A stretch of 64,000 bases of DNA, from positions 33,827,134 through 33,891,133 of the forward strand of contig OX155961.1 of assembly GCA_944548615.1 (NCBI GenBank), written 5' to 3'. Numbering within the stretch: the first letter of the stretch is position 1; the number at the start of each line of letters is the position of its first letter. The stretch is from Micropterix aruncella. Lineage: Eukaryota; Arthropoda; Insecta; Lepidoptera; Micropterigidae. A program made the translations under genes and the position numbers. The notes under the pieces are model-generated. The model saw nothing but the letters and a program-made list of their open reading frames with translations, had not been told where the DNA came from and made no database searches. Below are positions 14,335-25,532 of the stretch, piece after piece.

Positions 14335-15052
14335 ACTTTTTTTTTCTTTAAGTTTTCGAATTCGTTCAAAATAATTTTGCTTTCCAATTACCACCGAGGA
14401 GGAACAATCTTGTAAACGTGCTATTTTTTTTTCAATAGAGAGGGAAGCATTTTTAAGACAAAAATGGGTCCAATGAACATCTAGATATGGGACACAGGAT
14501 TATTGCTTATTGAAATATTATTTTAAAGGGGTGCATACGATAATCATTCAGAAACAATACAGTTTTGGATAAAAGTCACAAATAAAACTAGTGACTACGT
14601 AAATATTAATGCCAGAATTAATACAAAAGATTTAATGTGTAATATCACTTTAAAAACAACGGCCACTCCTAGAAGCGGAAATGCACACACAAAGTTAAAG
14701 AAAAAACTTACATTCTTAATGTGACTAGATAATTGTTACCTAACTGTAACAAAAGAAATTAAGGGAAGGCGAAAAAAGATAAGGGACGGTCGCGACGTAA
14801 TCCCGGATGGATAATCCATAGAAAAATCAGCTCGAAGGAATGAACAAGTGAAATTTTACTATATACAAAAGAGGATGACTCAGAGCTAGTAAATTGTTAT
14901 CAGATGGCAAAATATTATTTTAACAATGGAAAATTATCCGTCTATTATACAATCCCCACCTCTATTATTACTGCCTTAACAATATAAGCTGTTCATATGA
15001 TACAAAATTTATAAATTATATTTATGCACAAAGTTTGATCGTGTTTTTTTAA
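14335..15052. other. Duplicated GR 3' flank
   Basis: From about 14.6 kb it matches 31.2-31.9 kb, the 3' flank of the intact GR at 31.9 kb. No ORF. Confidence 0.6.
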
Positions 15053-17533
15053 TTATATGTCAGCAAACTGGATCAAAATAAACACATATGCCATGATATT
15101 CCCCAAGACTTTTACGGCGAAACTGATATCCATGTCGAAAACATCGAAAATTGTAAATTTTATTTTACGATTTTTCATCAGCTTCTTCAAGCACACTAAT
15201 TCAGCACTCTCTATCGAATCTGAAATTTTATTAAAATGTATAATATAATAAAGTCCATATACATGTAAATATTTTTAAAAGATCATTTTATTCTTAATGC
15301 GTCCTGGGGCTACTGATAAGATATACACAATTGAGTAGCAATCCAAATATTCTTGTTTTAGTAGGTCGCATGTCAGCATAATGAAACAGAATATCAGCAA
15401 GATTGTGAGTAATCCAAATGATTTCTACTGATAACACTGTGCCCTATAAATGTAAAAAAAATATTTTTATTTTATAATCAAAATTTCTCTTTAATAGGAA
15501 TATGTAATTTATATCGATCAACTACCTGAAAATATATGAAGCCAGTGATGCTTAATAACAAGACAAAGGATGAAGAAAGAAGAAAGAAGATCATCTGTAA
15601 AAAAATGTGCATTTTTTTATACAAATAAAATATTATACTTTTCTTTCCTGGCCCTTTAACGGACGAGGAGGAAAATTAAAGTGAAGGTGCAATAATTTTT
15701 ATTCGAGATAAACAAAGAAATGTTAATTTTGAGCACCCTTGAGGTTATTAGGCCCATTTCCAAATGGTAGTCTGGCTGTGTGTCTGTCTGTGTGCCTGAG
15801 TGCTTGTGTGTATTTTTCCACGATAGCGACCGAACGCGATTGTGCTGAAGTTTTGCAGCAGACATTATTTGGTCATGGCAAGAGCTGGAAAGTATGCGTT
15901 TTGAAATTGGTTTACCATGGAGCGCACTAGTCATATTGTAATTGCGAAATATTGGACTTTGATATTTGAAATTCGGTTCATATGTAGATGCCTTGTTGCC
16001 AAATCACATTGAGAAATTTTGGTTGAAATATCACGTGTTCAAGCTACAATAATAACATTGAAATTCCGTTATACATTTAATTAAATATTAACCCAAACTG
16101 TTGGCGCTCGCCCAACCTTACCCTTATCCGAGAAACAACCAGCGCCGCCTGAGGCGGTTGCAACGGAAACCCACTGGGTTCATACATCGGTTTTAATTTA
16201 TGAAATTAGTATGATTATGAAAACAGTCCATGTCTTCATGCCGGGAAATTCTTAAAATTGATTTTAAAAATATAATGGCCTATTCGCAATTGCACCATAA
16301 TCTTTTGAAGGGGATGTATGTAAATCTAAACTAGAAAATATATCTTTTATTGTTTTTTTCATTAAAATAAGATATTTTTGGAAGTTAGGTATTTTTTTCC
16401 AGGAGATTATTGTGCATAAAAGCTGAGTTAATAGTAACTAACTAATTTTAATTTCCTCGGTAACTTAAGCCTAAATTATAAAAGTACTATAAAGTTCAAA
16501 GCCTACTTAAAAGTAGGCTTTTAACTGAGATTCTCAGGTAGAATAAAAAACTTTAAAAAACAATCACAAATATGTTTCTTAGAAAAAAGCAGAAAAAACT
16601 CGTTTAGTTTCACTTACTTAACATACCTTTTGTTAGTTTTAACCTACGAAATGTTTTCCATAAAGACGTAAATACTCCAAATAGCCACAAATATATAGGA
16701 AATAAAAAAACACTTACTTGCACATTATTCAATGAATTTGCCAATGCCTTCGTTTTAAAGATCTTTCAATAAACTTCGGTCATAAATTTAACTCTGGACT
16801 TTTTGGTACGGTGGCCTATTTGTTCATCATTATACTGTAAAATGTTTATTGTGTTGCCTATTTTGACAAATCTTGTATTTCTTATATAAAAGCTATCGTG
16901 GTGTATAGCCGCGTCCTTAAGAGTTACATTCCAGTAGTTAAGCAGTTGCAGCTTGAAGTCATGAAGACTAGACGTAATTGATAACATGTCGTCAAAAAAT
17001 TGCAAAATTTGTAAATCTATCACCAAATTACAGATATTTGAGATGAAAATTCCGTGGCTAAAGTATGGATATCCATAACAGTGTATGTTCATGGCAATTG
17101 CTACGATTAAAATAACAATATCAGTTATCTTTGTAATGGTAGAGAATGAATCAAAACTGCTTTTGGAGCAATGGTTCGTGAAATCTTTAAGGTCTTTAAC
17201 GCAGTTAGCGAAACGTAAATTCATACGGCTATTGATGACGTTAATTACAATATTAATCGTGGCAGATATAAGTACCAAACTGAAAATGATAATTTGCGTT
17301 GTCAACTGGAAATATGATCCGTCGTATGAATACACCCAAAAGTTTCCAAATATAACGATCTTCAGAACCAATATTATTCCGATTACTAATAAGCAGTAGA
17401 TTTTATAAAATAAACCAATTTTTAAGACAACATTTTCTTTAATACGAGCTTTGTCAATGGCGAAAACAATCGTCAATATATTAAAAACTTGTTTCGTCAG
17501 TGCGGAAAAACTGATCTTTCCTAAAAAATGCAT
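15053..17533 (-). pseudogene. Gustatory receptor pseudogene, four exons (GR4)
   Basis: The exons align with GR2: 17533-16718 (816 nt), 15594-15526 (69), 15443-15298 (146) and 15219-15053 (167). Three lesions are visible. A TGA at 16768-16766 replaces the Leu codon in the TEVYLKIF motif. Exon 3 has one extra base (CTTGCTG where the others have CTATTG or CTACTG). The exon 3 donor ACA|GTGAG is changed to GCA|TTAAG. Everything else is well preserved, including a normal GTAAGT donor for intron 1 and the C-terminal IMAYVFILIQF, so inactivation looks recent. Intron 1 contains a family A repeat. Confidence 0.9.
15640..16215 (+). repeat. Interspersed repeat family A, in GR4 intron 1
   Basis: It runs from the ggcccttt/gacgaggagg region through a TCTG/GTGT-rich stretch (ctgtgtgtctgtctgtgtgc) and the acgatagcgaccgaacg block. 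The same order recurs at 28.1 kb within the corresponding GR intron, so both were probably duplicated with the gene. It has no coding capacity. Confidence 0.7.
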
Positions 17534-18189
17534 CTCTCAAATAAAGTTTCTGCTTTTAAAGAATATTCATCAAAATAAAATTTTAAGTGATAAGAAAGGA
17601 AATCAGCTACATTAACAACCTTTTCCTTCAACTGACGTAATTGAATTGCTTCTTATGTAAAATTGCTTCTACAATCATTATTAATTATGTTAAGCCATAT
17701 TATTCCGATCAATATAAAATGGCAATCAATTTTATTATGATAAGATGTTATTATAAGTTAAGCTAGGTAGTTTTTAAGTACAGTTAAAACTTAGTTTACT
17801 AACACGAAATTATTTAAAAAACTGAATGTATTTTATATAAAAAAACTGTTTTAACTTCACAATAAAATTTCTCAAACTTCCTAAACAAATATTTCATACT
17901 TTATTAAATAATAATTCTTCTCAATTTAGTACTTAGGTACGTAAAATAATATAATGTAATTATTACCGAATACTTACGTATTTTACGTATTAGGTAATAT
18001 TCATAATACAATTCTGCCCACGCATACAATAATATAATAAATAAATATACTTACAATGGTATAATTACACAAAAAAAAATGAAATTTATTTCGAGATTCA
18101 GAATTATTACAAAAAAATATTATCACCAGAAGGTTTTATAAAGTCATCTTATTTCCAGGATCTGGTTGTAAGTAAATGTAACTACAGTC
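17534..18189. other. Duplicated GR 5' flank
   Basis: To about 17.83 kb it matches the other GR upstream blocks. The rest is AT-rich DNA shared with the 21.8-21.95 kb block. Confidence 0.55.
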
Positions 18190-18330
18190 TGCTTTAATCA
18201 CAGTAGCTATATCTTCACCTCATTCGTAAAGGCTTCAGCAGTTTTCCCGGTAGAATTGGCGTGTAAATTGCCGAATCTGATGTTTACGTTCGCGCGACTA
18301 ACATCGAATACTTCGCTGCAAGTGCGCCGC
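18190..18330 (-). pseudogene. Unrecognised conserved short reading frame, copy 2
   Basis: The minus strand reads EVFDVSRANVNIRFGNLH, then STGKTAEAFTNEVKI and a stop. It aligns without gaps to copy 3 near 22.0 kb over about 32 residues, with several codon-level changes. It may be the last exon of a gene co-duplicated with the GRs, but I cannot name it. Confidence 0.4.
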
Positions 18331-18344
18331 TTTAGCGGAATACG

Positions 18345-19010
18345 TTTCACTTTCGGAAACCAGCACCTTGTGTATTATTAAATGTGATGACCTGATTTCT
18401 AAACTTATGGGAAACAGTTTTTAAAGTGATTACGTCATTAGTTATGAAGTCATCAATTCCACAGTCGGCGATTTTTAAATTTGAAATAGTTTAAGAAATC
18501 TATAACAGAGGACTGTTATATTATATCATACTAATGGAATGTTACCCGGCGATGCTCTCGTATCTGCTTCCTACCTCTCCCACTCCTATCCCATTCCACC
18601 TTCCAAAAAATCACACCGATTAATTGGTCATTCCAACTTCCTATTTCGTATTTATAATTTTTTTAACTTTGTTCATGTTTCTGTTTTTTTTTCTTGGTAA
18701 CTATTAGTAACAATTAGTAGAATACTATCAATTTAGTTTTATTATCGAATAATCTAATCTGGAAAATAACTCATAATGTCTATAAATATCTAATGTCAAA
18801 TAAAAAATAAACCTAAAAATAAGCTATTTTCTTGTTTCGTTTCACATACGGAATTACACCTTGAAAGGTTTTTCGTGCAGTTGCAAGCGCAATATTATAT
18901 TTTTTTAAGTATTTTAATTATGTTTGTAAAAGGATTTTTATTACAAATGACCTTCTTTCCTATGCAATCATTCTGTATCTTTTGAATAGATTTACTAACA
19001 CCATATATTT
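18345..19010. other. No recognisable feature
   Basis: AT-rich DNA without credible ORFs or repeats known from elsewhere in the window. Confidence 0.45.
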
Positions 19011-19011
19011 T

Positions 19012-20320
19012 CAGGTTCATCATGATACTGTAAAATGTTTACAATGTTACCTATTTTGACAAATCTTGTATGTCGTATAGAAAAACTTATAGAAAAGCTC
19101 ACGTCTTATAGATTATTCCATGATATTCGAAGACGGAAACTGTGAAAAGGAGGTTTCACGCAGAAGCCAGATGGCAAGGTCGGCTATGAACAAGCTAGAA
19201 AGGCTGTGGAAGAATCGGGGTATTAGTAAGCGGACTAAGGTTAGGCTGGTTCGAGCTCTGGTTTTCTCGTTATTTCTCTATGCATCGGAGACATGGACCC
19301 TGGAGGCTCGGATACGCACCAAACTCGATGCACTGGAGATGTGGTATTGGCGTTAAATGCTAGGAATCCCATGGACAGCACGCCGCACCAACAAATCTGT
19401 CCTTGAAGAGCTCGGCATCCAAGTGAGGCTCTCCACCGTATGCATGAGAAGGGTCCTGCAGTACTTCGGTCATGTTGGCAGGAGAAACCCAGAAAATCTG
19501 GATAAAATGCTTTCCGGTCAAGTGGAGGGAAGAAGAAGCAGAGGCAGATCACCGGCCGGATGGAACGACCTCATAAAAGAGCTTACAAAAGGTCAATAAA
19601 ACCTGCGACCGGTCATGCAGAAGACAGGGCGAAGTGTAGGAGCTTTGTAGGCAAACTGTTGTCTAGTGCCCACGATCCTCAGTAATGAGGGAACGACAGA
19701 GAAGAAGATATTTTCAGTTAGATATTTTTTGACAATTGCATATTTCTTCTGATCAAAAATTTTGATTTTAAAATATTTTTTTATACACATTTATATTTTC
19801 TGTAGACACTATCTGGGTTACTCACAACCTATTGACATTCTGCGTCATTATACTGGCATACGATGTACTAAAACAAGAATAGTTAGATTGCTTTTCAATT
19901 GTGTATATGTTATCAGTTGCCGCAGAATACAGTGAGATTATTACAATATTACTTCAAGCATATCTGTTTACCTATATATTTCATTACATTATTTATTTTG
20001 TTAAATTTTCAGATTCTGGAGAGTCCCGTGATTTAATGCCCGTAATAATGTTGATGAAAATTCTTAAAGTAAACATTACAATTTTTTAAGCTACTTTTTA
20101 AGCTACATTGGTATGTAAAATAATTTATGTTATTAACGTAATTTGCGAAATGTAAATTCAAACGACTAGTGATGACATTAAATAAAATAGCGGTCATGGC
20201 AGATATAAGTATTAAACTGAAGATTATATTTTGTGTTGTCAACTGCAAATACGATCTGTCCTAGAAATAAATACACCCAATTGTTAAAAAATATAACGAA
20301 TTTCAGAAACAGTACTATAC
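19012..20320. pseudogene. Scrambled GR remnant on both strands (GR8)
   Basis: Three pieces remain. At 19,012-19,109 the minus strand encodes the end of exon 1 (RHTRFVKIGN, then VNILQYHDE). At 19,802-19,931 and 20,013-20,089 the plus strand carries exon 3 (WVTHNLLTFCVIILAYDVLK, with a TAG replacing Tyr soon after) and the start of exon 4, with donor and acceptor still recognisable. At about 20,105-20,320 the minus strand again carries exon 1 (LQLTTQNIIFSLILISAMTA). The opposite orientations show an inversion, and a LINE end sits between the first two pieces. Confidence 0.85.
19111..19740 (+). mobile_element. LINE 3' end inserted in a GR remnant
   Basis: Two frames in tandem encode ORF2: ARSAMNKLERLWKNRGISK, LYASETWTLEARIRTKLDAL, a stop at the RKMLGIPW motif, then LGIPWTARRTNKSVLEELG and RGRSPAGWNDLIKEL. 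It ends with ctcagtaatgagggaacgac, as does the sister copy at 13.1 kb. It is 5'-truncated and inactive. Confidence 0.85.
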
Positions 20321-20844
20321 CACTTAAGGCGACGCTGTTGGCTAACACAAATTTGACTTTTTGTGTGATAAGCGAAGGGGGTAAGCCGAGGCGGGAGACG
20401 AAACTGTGGAGAGCAACTTATTATTTTTCAAAGCCATTTATCGGTATACTGCCGAACCACTTCACTACGCGCGAGCCGCGATGTTATGGGGTATATACAC
20501 GGGTCGATTATCGCCGTGCGGCTAATCGCTTCACAAATCGACTCACAAAGCCGCATCGCCACCCCATTTACACAGGTGACTGAAATCGCATGCGACTAGG
20601 TAATTATCTTCGAAATTGTTGAGCAGAACAGGTGTTTTACGTGCCGATATCGAAATAATTAGTAAATTAATGACTTAAGATTTGCTTGAAGAACAAAGAA
20701 AGAAGAAGAAAAAGAAGAAGGAAACAAGAAAACGTAAATTTTGGGTACGCGGGTGGATTTCTCGACGCAAGCTATTGGGTGCTTCGGATTCTTTATTGGT
20801 GAAATGGAGTTCAGAAGATCCTGATTATTTTAGAAAACGATTAA

Positions 20845-21421
20845 CCCCTCAAATGTGAGGAGAACCAGATTTGGTCGTATCATACTCAAGGGGCTAACCC
20901 CTTGAGTATGATACGACCAAATCTGGTTCTGAAACAATTATCCGTTGAGTATGATACGACCAGACCTGGTTCCGCGTTTTTTTCACTTCTTTGACGTTCT
21001 CATATTTATTCATAATTATCTAATTGTTTTACAAAATGATATTTCAATATTCTATATTCGAAATTTCAATGCAATCATTGTGCAGTTGTTCTTTTTATGA
21101 TTGGTGTAGTAGTTTCGTAGTTATAGTACTTTAAGTCGATGTCGCCGAAAATCCTGCAAAAGAGACAGATGCATCCATGAAAATACCCATTTACTCCAAG
21201 GGTTAAGGGATGCCTTGGCAAAATGTATACAAAATGTATATAAATTTATATAAATATAAATATAAATGTAAATGTGCCCCGCTTTATAGTAATCCGCTCT
21301 ATAGTAATGCTATAGCTCTATAGTAAACCCCGCTCTATGTAAATGTAAATGTAAATGTAAATATAAATTTATATACATTTTGCCGTAGGCAACCCGAGCT
21401 AATCGCCATTCATTTGAGGGG
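20845..21421. mobile_element. TTAA-flanked piggyBac-like MITE
   Basis: The 577-bp insert has perfect 11-bp terminal inverted repeats (CCCCTCAAATG at 20845-20855 and its complement at 21411-21421). It is flanked by TTAA on both sides (20841-20844 and 21422-21425), the hallmark of piggyBac-type insertion. It contains a 33-bp fold-back (20861-20930) and an inner inverted repeat (about 21207-21395). No transposase is encoded. Confidence 0.85.
20861..20930. repeat. Perfect 33-bp fold-back inside the MITE
   Basis: The arms 20861-20893 and 20898-20930 are exact complements around a 4-base loop. A third, diverged copy of the arm follows at about 20941-20975. Confidence 0.9.
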
Positions 21422-21689
21422 TTAAGAATGACTACAGATCAGTTGGAGATTTTACTACACAAAGTTACTCCGCTTATCAAAAAATGTGATATATGCGTGA
21501 GGCGCTTTCACCGTAAACTAAATTGGAAATAACCCTGAAGTTCTTGGCTACCGGTAATAACTACTCAAGTCTTGCAGAGTCATTTAGAGTTCCAAAATGC
21601 ACGATTACTATATCTTTAAAGGATGTATTGGATGCTATATATATAATGTTTTACAAGGTTATGTTACGGTAAGTGAAACTCATAATTAA

Positions 21690-21940
21690 TTAATTAATGG
21701 TAATGCTTTTATTAAAGATCACAATAATCATTTTGCAAAGTATTTTCAAAATATTATCATTAAATTTGCAATACATGCTTATTAAAAAACAATCCTAATA
21801 AAATTCGGTCTATACACAAAAGTCTATCATGTATAAATACATACAATATGGTATTATTACAAAAAACGGAATATTACAAATTATTTTCACGATACAGAAT
21901 TATTAATATCAGAAGTATTTATAAAATCATCTGTTATTTC
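21690..21940. other. No recognisable feature
   Basis: AT-rich DNA, partly shared with 18.05-18.18 kb, where it also lies beside the unrecognised reading frame. Confidence 0.45.
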
Positions 21941-21949
21941 GGATCCTGC

Positions 21950-22105
21950 TTTTAGGTAAATCTAATTATAATAGGTTTCAATCAGAATAGCAATATATCC
22001 ACCTCACTAGTAATAGTCTCGGCAGTTTTCCAGGTAGAAATATCGTGGAAGTTGCCGAAATCGACGTTTTCTTTAGCGTGATAAACATCTAATGCCTACT
22101 ATGGT
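21950..22105 (-). pseudogene. Unrecognised conserved short reading frame, copy 3
   Basis: The minus strand reads DVYHAKENVDFGNFHDIS, then TWKTAETITSEVDILLF and a stop. It is the longest of three related frames (others near 14.2 and 18.2 kb). Similar DNA continues after the stop in all three. Function unknown. Confidence 0.4.
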
Positions 22106-22210
22106 GCAGCGCACTCATAAGTGCGCTGCACTATTATATTATCCACAAGTGTTATATTACACTGTTTGTTTTATAGCTTTATTGTTTTGTTCATGATAAT
22201 GATTGTACAT

Positions 22211-23660
22211 GATTGGTTTATTGTTTTGGGGGCTAAGGGGCTAAGGGGGCTAAGGGGATAAGGGGCCCTTGTTGAGTTGGACACGAAGACCCATTCTGTT
22301 CAGGGTTGGTCACACTCACGGGTCAAAACCCATCCGACGGCCTCCACGCATGAAGTGCGAGCCTGGGTAGGACTCTGGCCTTATGGTTAGTTTCCCCTGG
22401 GAATCAACCTTCTGGCGCTCCTGGACGGTCTGCGCACCGTGCGGCATAAACCAATCGATTGCGCACTCTGACTAACAGTCGGGGGAGTCTGGAAGCAGTA
22501 CTGTTTCCTATAGAGCGGGGCGGGGGTGGTTGCGGACCTTACGGCGACTGCTCTTGAAACGACCATCGGCTACCCGATCATGGGTGAACAGCCGGGCAAA
22601 GATGCCGTGGTCCGCGATAGATTCGGTATACACCGTTTCACCGCTCCATAAGTGAGAAGACCGCGCAAGCGACCTCGAACTCGTAACCAATCGAGAGACT
22701 GGAGTAATCTGGTCGCAATTGGAAGTAAGGGCGTGAGTGTAAGCCCGCTGGGTAACACTCCTGGCTATCTCGCTGTTAAGGCGTTGGCCTCTTACGGGTT
22801 TGAGGCGGAGCTAGGTGAACTGTTTTTTTCCTAAGTCTTCTGCGCTCCAGGGAGATAGAACGACTAATCGTTAAAACTTCCTGAGGTGACGGGCTCGCCC
22901 GCTGTAGGCTACAACTCTAGTTGTTTGTTTTGTAGCTGTATTGTTTTGTTTATGAAAATGATTGTTCATGATTGGTTTATTGTTTTGCGGGCTAAGGGGC
23001 TAAGGGGGCTAAGGTGATAAGGGGCCCTTGCTGATTTGGACACGAAGACCCATTCTGTTCAGGGTTGGTCACACTCACGGGTCAACACCCATCCGACGGC
23101 CTCCACGAATGAAGTGCGAGCCTGGTTAGGACTCTGGCCCTATGGTTAGTTTCCCCTAGGAATCGACCTTTTGGCGCTCCTGGACGATCTGCGCACCGTG
23201 CGGCATAAGCCAATCGATTGCGCACTCTGACTAACAGTCGGGGGAGTCTGGAAGCAGTACTGTTTCCTATAGAGCGGGGGTGGTTGCGGACCTTACGGCG
23301 ACTGCTCTTGAAACGACCATCGGCTACCCGATCCTGGGTGAACAGCCGAGCAAAGGATGCCGTGGTTGCGAGAGATTCGGTATACGTCGTTTCACCGCTT
23401 CGTAAGGGAGAGGACCGCGCAAGCGACCTCGAACTCGTAACCAATCGAGAGACTGGAGTAATCTGGTCGCATTTGGAAGTAAGGGCGTGAGTATAAGCCC
23501 GCTGGGTAACACTCCTGGCTATCTCGCTGTTAAGGCGTTGGCCTCTTACGGGTTTGAGGCGGGGCTTGACGGTGGACTGGACTGCTTGTCCAAGTCTTCT
23601 GCGCTCACTCCAGGGAGATAGAACAACTAATCGTTAAAACAGAAAGGGTTTTTTCTTTTG
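22211..23660 (+). repeat. G+C-rich dispersed repeat (GCR), two copies in tandem
   Basis: Two nearly identical units begin at 22,211 and 22,970 (period 759 bp), each opening with a GGGGCTAAG-rich stretch and then ttgga or ttggc, cacgaagaccc and so on. Units end near gttaaaacttcctgaggtga. Both strands carry 60-120-codon frames that are not conserved between copies. Base composition is far from the AT-rich surroundings. Further copies lie at 47.3, 48.1, 50.65, 53.0 and 55.2 kb. Confidence 0.85.
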
Positions 23661-23888
23661 TCGCCTCATTCGGTCGGCGTCTATGATTTCATTAACATGA
23701 AGCTCATTAAAAGAGGAATAACATGGCCATATTCATCTAAATAAATTACTTATTTAAAAATACATTGAAAACATTTCGTGAACACCCGTTCACGATGGCA
23801 CGACAAACATTTCAAGGGGCGCAATTCTGTGAGTGAAACTAAACAAGAAAATAGTTTTTGTTTCAAAATTGTTTCTTTTTATGAAATA
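23661..23888. other. Remnant of GR intron 1
   Basis: The block near 23,770-23,870 (cacgacaaacatttcaaggg) matches intron 1 of GR2 near 10,450, placing it in the GR5 locus. Confidence 0.55.
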
Positions 23889-24439
23889 CTAGCTGCGCCC
23901 AGCGGTTTCACCCGCGTAGTGATGGAAAATTGTGAAAATGATGATAGAAAACCATATATCTTTATAAATTATAGCCTATGTGTTATTAATAATAATAAAC
24001 TCTTTATTTGCACTTAATAAGTATACAAAAAAGGCGAGCTTATTGCCACATGGCAATGTCTTACAGCTAACCTAAACATAGTGGTACATGCGCGCATTGT
24101 GAAAATAAAGATTATTTCATAACATACAGACAAGTGGAAGAATTTAAGACTAATAATGCCCGAGGAGAGGAAATTGGGAGAGGAACAGGAGAGAAAGGGA
24201 AGAACTGGTTACTTCTTAGAAAGGTAGTAATCCTTAAGGTGAGTCTTAAACGATGGTAAAGAAGGCGAGTTTCGTATATTTGCTGGGAGATCGTTCCACA
24301 GTCTTGCACCACCGTTATTCTGATGTGTAAGCTATATTATTGTAAAGTTTCATCAAAATCCATTCAGTAGTTTTTGCGTGAAAGAGTAACAAACATCCAT
24401 ACATACATACAAAATTTCGCGTTTATAATATTAGTAGGA
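23889..24439 (-). mobile_element. Non-autonomous Helitron-like element with nested LINE end
   Basis: On the minus strand it starts TCCTACTAATATTATAAACG and ends GCTGGGCGCAGCTAG followed by T, after a possible hairpin in the GCGGGTGAAACCGC stretch. This fits Helitron ends (5' TC, 3' CTAG). It interrupts DNA corresponding to GR intron 1 and contains a LINE 3' end. Confidence 0.7.
23985..24315 (-). mobile_element. LINE 3' end nested in the Helitron
   Basis: Minus-strand DNA encodes an ORF2 end (ARLWNDLPA-like, with RNSPSLPSFKTH- and KDYYLSKK-like text). A 3' UTR follows, then AATAAA and an ATT/TTA-rich tail at the low-coordinate end. The same 3' UTR recurs at 45.8-46.0 kb. Confidence 0.7.
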
Positions 24440-24817
24440 AGAAGTCATCGAATATCAAATGTTTTTTTTCTTGAGGATATTATTCTACTTGAAAAATGAA
24501 TTAATATTCATTTAGTAATTTTTGAATTTGCCCTAATTTAGGAAGAATAACAATGAAATGGAACTTTTGAAAACTGAATATAAAATAATATTTTCCTAAG
24601 TAATCAAGCCTAAATAAAAAAGTGGTAAGGTACATCTAACTAAGATATTCATAGAAAATAAAAAAAGTACAAAATTTCCTAATATATTTCTTAGGAAAAA
24701 GAAATAAAAATCTTGTTTAGTTTCACATAATCCTTATAATATAAAAAGAAAAGTTTGTCATGAAGACGGGAAGTTCGCCCACAATTACGTCAGATATATA
24801 AGAAAAAAACACAATGC
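24440..24817. other. Remnant of GR intron 1
   Basis: Non-coding DNA similar to 10.55-10.87 and 34.14-34.27 kb, inside or next to intron 1 of the GR copies. Confidence 0.6.
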
Positions 24818-25532
24818 TTGCACGTTATTCATTGAATTTGCCAATGCTTTCATTTTATAATTTTTTAAATAAATCAATCATACATTTAACTCCAGTATCT
24901 TTATTTTCGTCGTTTATATTCACGCCAAGAGTTACTTTCCAATAGCTGACCAGTTGCAGCTTGAAGTCATGAAAACTAGACGTAATCGTTAAAATGTCGT
25001 CGAAAAATTGCAACTTCTGTAAATCAATCACAAAATCACAGAAACTCGAGATGAAATGTCCATGGCTAAAGTATCGATATTCATAAGGGTATCCGTGGCA
25101 ACTGCTACGATTAAAGTAACAATAACAAATATCGTAATAATGGTAGCGAAAGAATCAAAGCTCCTTTTAGAGGATTGGTTTGTAAAATCTTTGAGGTCTT
25201 TAACGCAGTTCGCGAAAAGCAAATTCAAAAGGCTATTGGTGATTTTTAATACGAGTAGAATAACGGTCATAGCGGATAAAAAAATCAAACTGAAGATTAT
25301 AGTTTGTATTGTCGATTGTAAATACGATGTACAACGAAAAGTTTCCAAATATAATGAACTTCAGAACCAATATTATTCCGGATATTAATAGACAGTAGAT
25401 TTTTTTTAATGAACCGCTTTGTGCGACGATAGTGTCTTTGATACGAGCTTTGTCGATGGCGAAAACAATGGTGAATATAATAAGAACTTGTTTCGTCGGT
25501 GCGCAAAAATCTATCTTTCCTAAAAATGGCAT
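24818..25532 (-). pseudogene. GR exon 1 pseudogene (GR5)
   Basis: From ATG 25532 it reads MPFLGKIDFCAPTKQ and IYCLLISGIILVLKFI. A deletion of about 12-13 bp after FGNF then shifts the frame. The next frame gives SYLQSTIQTIIFSLIFLSAM and FANCVKDLKDFTNQSSKRSF, and a 4-bp deletion near 25,070 shifts it again. About 100 bp are missing before the exon end, and the intron 1 donor is lost (GCATTG). No exons 2-4 follow; that space holds a Helitron and GCR repeats. Confidence 0.9.

Larger units (their letters stand above)
20330..21680 (+). pseudogene. PIF/Harbinger-type transposase, N-terminal part, interrupted
   Basis: The frame reads EEQRKKKKKKKETRKRKFWV, then RGWISRRKLLGASDSLLVKW and SSEDPDYFRKRL to 20,843. 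It resumes at 21,426 as RMTTDQLEILLHKVTPLIKK, then (shifted) KLEITLKFLATGNNYSSLAE and SFRVPKCTIT. This is the usual start of Harbinger transposases in insects, upstream of the DDE domain, which is missing. A TTAA-flanked element sits inside, and removing it restores the frame. A later frameshift and stop near 21.5 kb make it a pseudogene. Confidence 0.78.
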
